From contig NZ_JNFG01000199.1 of assembly GCF_000729995.1 (NCBI RefSeq), forward strand, positions 124,001 to 188,000: a DNA stretch of 64,000 bases, read 5' to 3'. Below the pieces are notes generated by a model that was not told the origin of the DNA, made no database searches, and saw only the letters and a program-made list of their open reading frames with translations. The stretch comes from Caballeronia sordidicola. GTDB taxonomy: Bacteria; Pseudomonadota; Gammaproteobacteria; Burkholderiales; Burkholderiaceae. The translations under genes were made by a program, and so were the position numbers. How positions within the stretch are numbered: position 1 is the stretch's first letter; every line of letters starts with the position of its first letter. This document shows, piece by piece, positions 44,501-52,439 of the stretch.

Positions 44501-45794
44501 CCTGAAACTCGTCGACGATGCGCTCACGCAGTCCGAGTTGTACGCGACTCGCGAAAGCGTCGTGTACGACCACGCCAGCAGTAGCCGCTCGCCCGTGCTG
44601 GTGGCGTTCGGCGTCCCCGATGCCGGTGCGCTCGCGGTATATCTCGACCAGCAATCGGCCCGTGCGCTCACGCTCGGCAAGCAGGCGTCGACCTATCTGG
44701 CCGCGCTCAACGAGGCCGATGCGGCGTCGCCGCTGGCGCAGCGCTGGCAGGCGATAGTGCGCGATCTCGAACGCTATCGGCTGAAAAATCCGAACAGCAG
44801 CCTGCTGCGGCTCGAGCAGTTTGTAGCAACAGCCGCGGCCGACCCTGGCGCGGGCAGTTGCATGGCCAAGTTTGCCGGCCGGCCTGCCGCGAACGGAGCC
44901 GATGACTATTTCGCGGCGTTGCATGCGCGTCTTTACGATAGCCTGCTGGCGCGCTGCAGCCAGAACTACGTGTACGACCTGCGGCAGCAGTGGGACAGCT
45001 TTGCGACAGCCTTCAACCAGAACGTCGCGGGGCGGCAACCCTTTAGCGGCTCGATGCTGATCCATGTGGTGAACCGGGGCGACGCCAGCCCGGCGGATTT
45101 CGGCGAACTGGGTCAGGTGCTCAAGCGTTACGCGGCGGTGTCGGATACGGTCCGCGCCACGCGCGCGGGGGCGGGCACGCAGACGTCGTTGACAAATGCC
45201 TCGGTGCGCCAGTTCATCGACAATTTCGATCAGGTCAGAACACTGCTCGCGCCGCTTTATCCCGCTGACGATGGCGCGCCGACCGGTTACGACGTAGGCG
45301 TCGAATTCCGCGCCAATCGCGGCGCTGAAGTGGCTGCGAACCAGGTGATCGACTGGACCTTGTCGATCGGTTCGCAGAGTCTGTCGTTACACGATGCGCC
45401 GCATGCGCTTCACTGGGATTACGGCACGCCGGTGACACTGGTGCTGCGCTTTGCAAAAGACTCGCCGCTCGCGGCGGCAAGCGACCCGCAGCAGCGCGCA
45501 CTGTCCACCGACGGACACACGCTCACCTGGCAATTCGCGGACCCTTGGGCGCTGCTGTCGTTCATCGGGCGTCAGCGCGTGCCGGATGCGAGCCTGAGAG
45601 GCGATAGCGCGTCGCAACTGCTGGGCTTTGATTTTCCGCTTGCAACGGCGAGCCCGGCCGACCTGGCCTTGTTGCCGAAGCAGGCGCGGGGCAGCGCGTT
45701 CCTGCGCCTCACGCTGATGCCTGCCGGCAAGAAAACCCCACTGCCGTGGCCCGGCAGTTTCCCGGCGCGCGCGCCGGACTGGACCGCGTTATGA
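41583..45794 (+). CDS. tssM: T6SS membrane-complex protein TssM (IcmF family), Walker A lost
   Basis: A 1403-residue IcmF-type protein. Only one N-terminal TM (about 5-31, FLLSIAVLTLVVCVVLGAVL) and one central TM (about 430-452, GGIALLGGWGLGLVVATVQL) are visible; many TssM proteins have three. Where the cytoplasmic GTPase-like domain normally has GPPGSGKT after Y-x-L-P-W, this one reads NIPWIMILNEGDDPCP at 74-89, so nucleotide binding is unlikely. The periplasmic half keeps the family layout (PWALLSFIGR near the end, DUF2419-type region). It spans the inner membrane with TssL. ATGA overlap with tssA. Confidence 0.94.
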   Translation: MLTSNLFLLSIAVLTLVVCVVLGAVLYFALHGAQSKPAPDRKIVRLRSDSLRSAFRQAVELIEGNIASRAERYNIPWIMILNEGDDPCPLPIAQSGVASVLSAEAASPAATQGISWHFFDRGIVVDIKAAYLGSPEDDGDEKPWDEFLGLCRNYRQQRPFDSVVITVPAATLLADDTDAQLELVRHAKLAHRRLWLAQNRFAMRFAVYVVVTGCEALTGFAPFARALPEALRASMLGWSSPYDLSTTYSSDWVDTAMHSIMRSVSDASAELFALDAGQMDARQFLLLPSRIEAMSAQLQRYVDELLRASAYHEPFFFRGIYLTGDSSEFAQWSVGQGDEAAVKRDALASPAFSEDLATGGVAVYDAGDSALQPAGGGSPMGRREPGGSLNDLMLQPAFLRDLFEKKIFLEYGLTRPSRSQYLARPVLSRALRWGGIALLGGWGLGLVVATVQLSHRNGELVAALGSLHRDAQERAAAAQQAQDLPADWYRRKALALIALNQHLKTDSTWTVFMPGSWSVVDDLNAHVKERFEREFGEIAVTALEREMFLRVSQLTGESRDPSTGQLIVNDDCTAPAAARSDVRGASSLSVDNSPQVRALQQYVGSVDQLDAALQALQRLQTPSPDNADALRLVVRYALGAELQGSVAGTLPYFYRDPAGRGATNFAANFAANPVGGVNLPVIQQALRCTLDKGAQQVDSGLFTNNALLAAERSVTEHLNNLSVGTAGAADFTQLTNNYRAIVAGIDSQRELLASGNGGWLRQPQFTPGPVYERTLAHAAQNRLLGPDLVARIRERDDTAFLAFRSELALRFDTPDSGLVWLDKDARYAVSPARLALRDGLSNLLGQPFMTAPRGRTLPDLGEGSTIVWDRAQLDQALTLGDVHKRFMTDGLASLPAATRPAIEQALDVQFAQLILDQTAGAATVTQAQGDTDSAAFDASRARLVRIESLLAEMNASAQVEDLDSVMSRDATAHLKLVDDALTQSELYATRESVVYDHASSSRSPVLVAFGVPDAGALAVYLDQQSARALTLGKQASTYLAALNEADAASPLAQRWQAIVRDLERYRLKNPNSSLLRLEQFVATAAADPGAGSCMAKFAGRPAANGADDYFAALHARLYDSLLARCSQNYVYDLRQQWDSFATAFNQNVAGRQPFSGSMLIHVVNRGDASPADFGELGQVLKRYAAVSDTVRATRAGAGTQTSLTNASVRQFIDNFDQVRTLLAPLYPADDGAPTGYDVGVEFRANRGAEVAANQVIDWTLSIGSQSLSLHDAPHALHWDYGTPVTLVLRFAKDSPLAAASDPQQRALSTDGHTLTWQFADPWALLSFIGRQRVPDASLRGDSASQLLGFDFPLATASPADLALLPKQARGSAFLRLTLMPAGKKTPLPWPGSFPARAPDWTAL

Positions 45795-46975
45795 AACTGG
45801 CTGACACAATGGATTCCACGCTGGATTCCGCATTGGATTTTGCGCCGACGGCGTTTGGCGCTGATCTCGGCTCGCTTGTTGCGCCTGTCGAAGGCGGCGA
45901 GGGTGGCGCCGGCATTTCGCTGCGCTACGACGCGCTCTACCAGCGGATTCGCGATGCCCGGCATCAGGACGACGCTACCCTGCCGATGCGCGAATGGGAG
46001 CGTCCGCTGATCAAGGCCGACTGGAAAACGGTCGCGGCGTTATGCAGTGACGCGCTCGGCAACCGCAGCAAGGATTTTCAACTGGCCGCATGGCTGTGCG
46101 AAGCGTGGACGCGTTTGCACCGGATCGACGGGTTCGTTGCCGGGACGCGGCTGCTGGCCGCGCTGGTCGAGCGCTATTGGGACCACGCATGGCCGCAGAT
46201 CGAGGGCGACGACGTGGACGCGCGGATCGCGCCGTTCGTCTGGATGAACGATGCCTTTTCGTTGATGCTGTCGTTGCATGTGCCGTTGATGACCATCGAA
46301 GGGCGCGAACCGTCCGAGGTCAATCTCGACGACTGGCAGCGGGTTCTGCAGCTTGCCGATGACGACGCCGGCAGTGGCGTATTAACGCGCGATCTGCTCG
46401 CGCAGAATCTGAACAAAGGGCGCAATCTTGCGAACCTCAGGTCATTGCATCAGCAACTGGACGGCGCGCTGGGCGCCTGGCGCTCGCTAACCGGTCTGGT
46501 CGACGAACGGTTGCACGACGATGGTCCGAATCTTTCGCGCGTGAGCGACGTGTTGGCGCGCCTCGCGCGTGCGACGACCAGCCTGCTTGGCGAGCACGCG
46601 TTGCCGCAGACTCAGCTTAATGGCGGGCAGGATAAGTTCACGCATTTGCCGGCGGTTGCAGACGGGTTTGCATCTGCGGAACACGAGGGGCCGTTGGGAT
46701 CTGGGGCACTCGTCCGCGATTCGCAACGCGAGGTGGAGCTGGGGCGTAATGCGGTGGCGTTATCGCCGGGACATATCGAGAGTCGCGCGCACGCCTACCA
46801 GCTGATCGAAATCGTCGCACGCTATCTCGAGGAAAACGAGCCGCATAGTCCCACGCCATATCTGCTCAAACGAGCCGTGTCATGGGGACAAATGCCACTC
46901 GCGAACCTGATGCGCGAGATCGTTCGCACCGAGGGCGACTTGACGCGTTATCTCGCGCTGCTCGGACTGGAATAG
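45791..46975 (+). CDS. tssA: T6SS tail-assembly protein TssA
   Basis: A 394-residue TssA with the conserved ImpA_N domain in the first half (GISLRYDALYQRIRDARHQD, EWERPLIKADWKTVAALCSD, FQLAAWLCEAWTRLHRIDGF, YWDHAWPQIE). The C-terminal part ends with PTPYLLKRAVSWGQMPLANL and a LLGL terminus, the pattern of the shorter TssA group that caps or primes the growing sheath. Start overlaps the tssM stop (ATGA). It is the last gene of the T6SS operon; no tagF, fha or kinase/phosphatase genes follow. Confidence 0.93.
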   Translation: MKLADTMDSTLDSALDFAPTAFGADLGSLVAPVEGGEGGAGISLRYDALYQRIRDARHQDDATLPMREWERPLIKADWKTVAALCSDALGNRSKDFQLAAWLCEAWTRLHRIDGFVAGTRLLAALVERYWDHAWPQIEGDDVDARIAPFVWMNDAFSLMLSLHVPLMTIEGREPSEVNLDDWQRVLQLADDDAGSGVLTRDLLAQNLNKGRNLANLRSLHQQLDGALGAWRSLTGLVDERLHDDGPNLSRVSDVLARLARATTSLLGEHALPQTQLNGGQDKFTHLPAVADGFASAEHEGPLGSGALVRDSQREVELGRNAVALSPGHIESRAHAYQLIEIVARYLEENEPHSPTPYLLKRAVSWGQMPLANLMREIVRTEGDLTRYLALLGLE

Positions 46976-47329
46976 CGCAAGCCGGCGCAAAAACCAATCA
47001 AATTCCGCGCGGTTTCGTGCGGATGCTCGGGCCAGCGGTCAATCTCCGCACCAACAATCACTTCCTGAACGGAGCCAGTGCCGCGCCTATTGCGGCAGCT
47101 GGTCGTGTCAGTCCAACGTCGCCTCAATCACTCATAGAAGGCAAGCGACCGGCGCAAGCCGATCGCCGTCAAGCCCATTTTGAGCCGCTCTTGCGTGGAT
47201 TTTTCGCTGTCCGCTCCCCGGCCGGTAGGGTTATCTCGGACTCTGGCAAAAGAGGGAGCGGCGCACAATGTCCGCTCGCAGGTTCGCTTGCCCGGGGTTC
47301 GTTCGCTCGCCGCTGATCGAGGAGACATC
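46976..47329. other. Gap after the T6SS operon
   Basis: About 350 bp without a supported gene. GAGGAGA immediately before 47330 is the ribosome site for the CoA-transferase gene. I see no clear terminator for the T6SS operon. Confidence 0.45.
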
Positions 47330-49345
47330 ATGAGCGCAGGCTTTCAGCATCCGTTTCTATCGTCGCCGCGCAGTTCGGAGCGCGGCAAGGTGGTCACCGC
47401 CCGTGAAGCCGTACGACTGATCAGACCGGGTGACACCGTCGCGACGGGAGGTTTTGTCGGAATTGGTTTTGCCGAGGAAATAGCGATCGCGCTCGAAGCG
47501 CTTTACCTCGAGGAGAATAAGTCGACCGGCGATTTCCCGCGAGACCTGACGCTTGTCTATGCCGGAGGACAAGGCGACGGCAAGTCCAAGGGCTTGAATC
47601 ATCTGGCGCATGTGGGGCTGGTTCGTCGGGTCATCGGCGGTCACTGGGGTCTGGTACCCGGGCTGCAGCGCCTGGCGATGGATGGCCTTATCGAGGCTTA
47701 TAACTTGCCGCAGGGCGTCATCTCCCAGATGTTCCGGGACATTGCCGCGCATCGTCCAGCGCATCTTTCGACCATTGGTCTAGGCACGTTCGTCGACCCA
47801 CGTCACGGCGGAGGAAAGCTCAACTCCCGCACGATTGAAGACCTGGTCAGTCTGATTTCAGTCGACGGGAAAGACTGTCTCTTATACAAAACGTTTCCAA
47901 TCAATGTCGCAATCGTCCGTGGGACGACCGCTGACGCGAGCGGCAATATAACGATGGAAAAGGAGGCGTTGACGCTCGAGGCGCTTTCCATTGCGATGGC
48001 AGCGCGAAACTCTGGCGGCATCGTCATCGCGCAGGTCGAGCGGATCGCCGACACAAACACGCTGAACCCGCGACAGGTCAAGATTCCGGGAATCATGGTC
48101 GACTGCGTGGTTCTGGCGCAACCATCGAACCACTGGCAAACCTTCGCCGAACCCTACAGCGCCGCGTTTTCAAGCGAGCTTCGCGTAGCAGCGAGCTCCG
48201 TCGCGGCGATGCCGATGAACGAGAGGAAAATCATTGCCCGCAGGGCAGCGTTTGAATTGATGGCCAACAGCGTAGTCAATCTCGGTATCGGGATGCCCGA
48301 AGGCATCGCAAGTGTGGCCAATGAAGAGCAAGTAATCGACCTCTTCACCATGACGACCGAGCCCGGTGTGATTGGAGGCATCCCTGCAGGTGGCCTCAAT
48401 TTCGGCGCGGCGACCAACACGCAGGCGATTATTGACCAGCCGTATCAATTCGATTTCTATGACGGAGGAGGTCTCGACATCGCTTTTCTTGGGCTCGCTC
48501 AGGCAGACCGCGAAGGCAATCTCAATGTCAGCAAGTTCGGTCCAAAACTCGCGGGAGCGGGCGGGTTTATCAATATCAGCCAGAGCGCCAAGAAGGTCGT
48601 GTTCGTAGGGACATTTAACGCCGGGAAACTGGATGTCGAGATCAAGGATGGTCGCCTTAACATCCGTCAGGATGGAACGTGCCGAAAATTTGTTGATGCA
48701 GTAGAGCATCGCACTTTCAGCGGTCAGTATGCGCGTGAGCGCGGGCAACCCGTGTTGTACATCACGGAACGCTGTGTTTTTTCGCTCGGTCCGGACGGAC
48801 TCGAGCTGATTGAAATCGCGCCCGGCGTCGATGTGCAACGCGACATCGTCTCTCAGATGGGATTCGCTCCCGTCATCAAAGCGCCGCCGCGACTCATGGA
48901 CGAACGAATTTTCCTTAGCACGCCGATGGGCTTGCGCAGCGTTCTCCTCCGGCTGAAACTGAGCGAGCGCTTTAGCCTCGATACCGAAAAGAACATGTTC
49001 TTCATTAACTTTGAAGGGCTGGACGTTGCGACTCACGAAGATGTCGAGGCGATATACGCGGAGGTTGAATCAAGGCTGGGTCGTGTTCTGTCGCGCCCCC
49101 ACGCTATCGTCAACTACGACAATTTCACCATTCGCCCCGAAATCATCAACGACTATTCGAAGATGGTTTCCAGGCTGGTGAGTCAGTTCTATTCGGCGGT
49201 GACGCGATACACGACCAGCAGCTTTCTGAAAATGAAGCTAGGTAGCGCGTTGAGTGAGCGGGGTGTTTCCTCATATATCTACGAAAGCCCGGAGGAAGCA
49301 ACTGCACAAAAAGACGGCGGGGGCGGGCGCTCAACGCTGCACTGA
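47330..49345 (+). CDS. Family I CoA-transferase with a C-terminal extra domain, copy 1
   Basis: A 671-residue fused alpha-beta CoA-transferase of the propionate/acetate CoA-transferase (YdiF/Pct) type. Core features: VTAREAVRLIRPGDTVATGG, FVDPRHGGGKLNS, NLGIGMPEGIASVA and the catalytic glutamate in TTEPGVIGGIPAGG. Family members end near residue 520-530; this protein continues for about 140 residues (MFFINFEGLDVATHEDVEAI, HAIVNYDNFTI, YTTSSFLKMKLG). The alternating strand-helix pattern of that part recalls STAS-like domains, though this is only a visual match. GAGGAGA sits upstream of 47330. A related copy lies at 52440-54401. Confidence 0.87.
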   Translation: MSAGFQHPFLSSPRSSERGKVVTAREAVRLIRPGDTVATGGFVGIGFAEEIAIALEALYLEENKSTGDFPRDLTLVYAGGQGDGKSKGLNHLAHVGLVRRVIGGHWGLVPGLQRLAMDGLIEAYNLPQGVISQMFRDIAAHRPAHLSTIGLGTFVDPRHGGGKLNSRTIEDLVSLISVDGKDCLLYKTFPINVAIVRGTTADASGNITMEKEALTLEALSIAMAARNSGGIVIAQVERIADTNTLNPRQVKIPGIMVDCVVLAQPSNHWQTFAEPYSAAFSSELRVAASSVAAMPMNERKIIARRAAFELMANSVVNLGIGMPEGIASVANEEQVIDLFTMTTEPGVIGGIPAGGLNFGAATNTQAIIDQPYQFDFYDGGGLDIAFLGLAQADREGNLNVSKFGPKLAGAGGFINISQSAKKVVFVGTFNAGKLDVEIKDGRLNIRQDGTCRKFVDAVEHRTFSGQYARERGQPVLYITERCVFSLGPDGLELIEIAPGVDVQRDIVSQMGFAPVIKAPPRLMDERIFLSTPMGLRSVLLRLKLSERFSLDTEKNMFFINFEGLDVATHEDVEAIYAEVESRLGRVLSRPHAIVNYDNFTIRPEIINDYSKMVSRLVSQFYSAVTRYTTSSFLKMKLGSALSERGVSSYIYESPEEATAQKDGGGGRSTLH

Positions 49346-49554
49346 GCTTCTCTCTTGGCCGAGGAAAGGCGGAGCTTTTTTGGACCTGTGCCCACGATGC
49401 TCTGTCGGCAAACCCAGGCAGCGACGAGGTATTGCACGTCTCGGCGCCGAATCCCGATGCTCTCGGGCAAACCGAGCTGCCGCCGATCGGATCAAGCGGC
49501 TAAGCTCTATCGGCAACAGGACTCCTCACGTTTTCTACCGATCTGCGCATTAGC

Positions 49555-50682
49555 TCAGTCAAATACCACCACCTGGCGGATCGCCTTGCCTTCGTGCAGC
49601 ATGTCGAAGCCATGATTGATCTCATCGAGTTTCAACCGGCCCGTGAGCAGCTTGTTCACCGGCAGACGGCCTTGCAGATAAAGATCGATGTAGCGCGGGA
49701 TGTCGCGCGAAGGCACGCATGTGCCGATATAGCTGCCCTTGAGGGTGCGTTCTTCTGCCACCAGGCTGACCGCTGGAAGCGGCCAAAGCGCGGTCGACGG
49801 GGGCAGCCCGGCTGTGATGGTCGAACCGCCACGGCGCGTAATGCGGTAAGCCAGATCCAGCGCGTTGATCGAACCGGCGAACTCAAAGGCGAACTCGACG
49901 CCACCGGAACTGAGCGCGCGGATGTGCTCGACCGCATCAGCCCGGCCGGCGTTGACCGTGTGCGTGGCGCCAAGCGCGCGCGCCTGCTCCAGCTTGTCAT
50001 CGAACAAATCGATTGCGATGATCTGCCGCGCGCCCGCTGCTTGCGCACCAATAAGGGCCGCCAGCCCGACACCGCCGAGGCCGATCACCGCCACCGAGGC
50101 GCCGACCCTTACCTGCGCCGTGTTGACCACCGCGCCGACACCCGTGAGCACGGCACACCCGAACAGCGCGGCTTCGTCGAGCGGAACACTAGGATCTATC
50201 TTGACGACAGAGCGGCGCGACACGGTCGCGTACTCGGCAAACACCGAACATCCCAGATGATGGTTCAAGGCTTCTCCGCCGCGCGTGAGGCGGCGTGCAC
50301 CGGACAGCAACGTGCCGGCGCCGTTAGCGGCAGCACCGGGCTCGCACAAGGCCGGGCGGCCTTCGGCACAGGGCGCACAGTGGCCGCAGCTCGGCACGAA
50401 CACCACGACAACATGATCGCCAACCTTGAGGTCGGTCACACCAGCACCCAACTCCTCGACAACACCGGCGGCTTCGTGGCCGAGGGCCATTGGCATCGGA
50501 CGCGGCCGGTCGCCGTTGATCACGGACAGGTCGGAGTGGCACAGGCCGGCGGCCGCGATTTTGATCAGCACTTCATCGGCGCCTGGCGGCGCCAGGTCGA
50601 TCTCTTCGATATGCAAAGGACGGGAGACGGCGTAGGGCGGTGTTGCGCCCATCGCCTGCAGGACTGCTGCCTTGATCTTCAT
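49555..50682 (-). CDS. Zinc-dependent alcohol dehydrogenase (class III-like MDR)
   Basis: A 375-residue medium-chain dehydrogenase. The catalytic zinc ligands appear at Cys48 (GLCHSD) and His69-Glu70 (GHEAAG), and the structural zinc cysteines at 99, 102, 105 and 113. The NAD site is GLGGVGLAALIGAQ with DLFDDKLEQA after it. It oxidises or reduces an alcohol/aldehyde pair, possibly the product of the preceding ThDP enzyme. The start overlaps the stop of that gene by four bases, so both are translated together. Last gene of a minus-strand operon, convergent with CoA-transferase copy 1. Confidence 0.93.
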   Translation of the reverse strand: MKIKAAVLQAMGATPPYAVSRPLHIEEIDLAPPGADEVLIKIAAAGLCHSDLSVINGDRPRPMPMALGHEAAGVVEELGAGVTDLKVGDHVVVVFVPSCGHCAPCAEGRPALCEPGAAANGAGTLLSGARRLTRGGEALNHHLGCSVFAEYATVSRRSVVKIDPSVPLDEAALFGCAVLTGVGAVVNTAQVRVGASVAVIGLGGVGLAALIGAQAAGARQIIAIDLFDDKLEQARALGATHTVNAGRADAVEHIRALSSGGVEFAFEFAGSINALDLAYRITRRGGSTITAGLPPSTALWPLPAVSLVAEERTLKGSYIGTCVPSRDIPRYIDLYLQGRLPVNKLLTGRLKLDEINHGFDMLHEGKAIRQVVVFD

Positions 50683-52343
50683 TGTGCAACCTCCATCACG
50701 CGGTTTTTGAGTTCCTCGACGAGTACGCGGGTGTTCTCCGAGTAGTCGACCGGGACGATGACCAACTGCACGCCGCCTTCGCGGAACGCCGCTTCAAGTG
50801 TCGGTGCCAGTGCTTCGGCCGACTCGACTCGCCGTCCTTTAGCCCCATAGGCATCCGCATACTTGACGAAATCGGGGTTGCCGAAAGTGAGACCCCAATC
50901 CGCGAAGTTGTCGACGGCCTGTTTCCATCGGATCATTCCGTATGCGTCGTCCTGGATGATCAGTACAACGAGGTTAAGCTTCAGCCGGACGGCGGTTTCG
51001 AGCTCCTGCGAGTTCATCATGAAACCACCGTCGCCGCAGACCGCCATCACGCGCCGGGCAGGGTAGAGGAGTGCCGCCATCATGGCCGACGGCAAGCCCG
51101 CCCCCATCGTCGCCAATGCGTTGTCGAGCAGCAGCGTGTTGGCGCTGCGGGTCCGGTAACACCGCGCGAACCAGATCTTGTACATTCCGTTATCGAGTGC
51201 GACGATGCCGTCGACCGGCATGATCTCGCGCACGTCGTGGACGATGCGCTGCGGCGTCAGCGGGAAGCGTGATTCCTCTGCCCGGTCCAGCGTGCGTCTC
51301 AAGATACCTTCGCGCAGCGGCGCCAGTGCAGCCGCATTCGGAAGCTTGCCCTGCACGTGATCAGCAAGCCGCGCCAGACTCAGGCCGATGTCTCCCACCA
51401 CTTCGGCATGCGGGAAGAACACCTGTTCGACGTGCGCCGGCGTATAACCCACGTGTATGACCTTCGGTCCCTTCGGCCCCATGATGAACGGCGGTTTTTC
51501 GACGGTGTCATGCCCGATCGCGAGGATCAGGTCGGCGCGGTCGATCGCCTCGTGCAAGTAGTCGCGCGCACTTAGCGCGGCCGTTCCCATCCAGAGTTCG
51601 CTGGCCTCGTCATGGCCGACGGCGGCAACGGTGCCCTTGCCCATCTGGGTGTTGAAGAACGGGATACCGGTGGACCGAATGAACTCGGTCAATTGACCCA
51701 CCAGCCGCGGCCGGTTGCTGGCGGCACCGAACATGACCAGCGGACGCTCGGCTTTCATGAGCAAAGACGCCGCCCGTTCAATGGCGGCCTCTTGCGCCAC
51801 CGGGAGCTCGACGGGATGCAGCGGAACGATCGCCACGTCATCGTCTACCTCGACGGCGGCCACGTCTTCAGGCAACTCGAGATGGACCGGACCGGGCCGC
51901 TCCTCTGCAGCCAGCCGGAACGCTTCGCGCACCACGGTCGGAATGCTGCTCCCGCTGACTATTTGCCGGGACGCCTTGGTCAGTGGTTTCATCGTGGCGA
52001 CAATGTCGACTATCTGGAAGCGCGCCTGGTGCGCGGTCATGATGGGTTTCTGCCCGGTAATGAGCACCATTGGCATGGCGCCAAGATGCGCGTAAGCGGC
52101 GCCAGTGACCAGATTTAACGCACCGGGGCCGAGCGTCGCCATGCAGACGCCCGGCCTTCCTGTCAGGCGGCCGTGGGTCGCCGCCATGAAGGCTGCAGAC
52201 TGTTCATGGCGGGTCAGAATCAGCTGAATGCTGGAGCGTCGCAGCGACTCGACGACGTCGAGATTCTCTTCGCCGGGCACGGCGAAAATGCGATCGACAC
52301 CTTCATTCTCAAGTGCCTTGACGAACAGGTCGGATGCTTTCAT
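50679..52343 (-). CDS. ThDP-dependent enzyme of the acetolactate synthase type
   Basis: A 554-residue three-domain ThDP enzyme. The activating glutamate is Glu47 (RHEQSAAFMA), the pyrimidine domain shows GVCMATLGPGALNLVTGAAY, and the diphosphate motif starts GDGGFMMNSQELETAVRLKL and ends IIQDDAYGMIRWKQ, where the usual metal-binding Asn is Asp. Relatives annotated as acetolactate synthase large subunit share the last segment. No small subunit gene is adjacent, so a catabolic synthase, decarboxylase or carboligase is as likely as biosynthesis. It lies between CoA-transferase copy 2 and the alcohol dehydrogenase in one operon. Confidence 0.87.
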   Translation of the reverse strand: MKASDLFVKALENEGVDRIFAVPGEENLDVVESLRRSSIQLILTRHEQSAAFMAATHGRLTGRPGVCMATLGPGALNLVTGAAYAHLGAMPMVLITGQKPIMTAHQARFQIVDIVATMKPLTKASRQIVSGSSIPTVVREAFRLAAEERPGPVHLELPEDVAAVEVDDDVAIVPLHPVELPVAQEAAIERAASLLMKAERPLVMFGAASNRPRLVGQLTEFIRSTGIPFFNTQMGKGTVAAVGHDEASELWMGTAALSARDYLHEAIDRADLILAIGHDTVEKPPFIMGPKGPKVIHVGYTPAHVEQVFFPHAEVVGDIGLSLARLADHVQGKLPNAAALAPLREGILRRTLDRAEESRFPLTPQRIVHDVREIMPVDGIVALDNGMYKIWFARCYRTRSANTLLLDNALATMGAGLPSAMMAALLYPARRVMAVCGDGGFMMNSQELETAVRLKLNLVVLIIQDDAYGMIRWKQAVDNFADWGLTFGNPDFVKYADAYGAKGRRVESAEALAPTLEAAFREGGVQLVIVPVDYSENTRVLVEELKNRVMEVAQ

Positions 52344-52439
52344 GGGTATTCACCTTGTTTCTTTAGACCCACAGCTAGTCGCGGGTCGAATCAATGGACG
52401 TGCTGGCAACATGCAATCGCGGCGTGAACCGGCGGGTTA

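Noticed and set aside
46882..47316. 144-codon plus-strand frame after tssA
   Set aside because: It starts inside tssA in another frame, is rich in Arg and Ala and ends before the CoA-transferase ribosome site.
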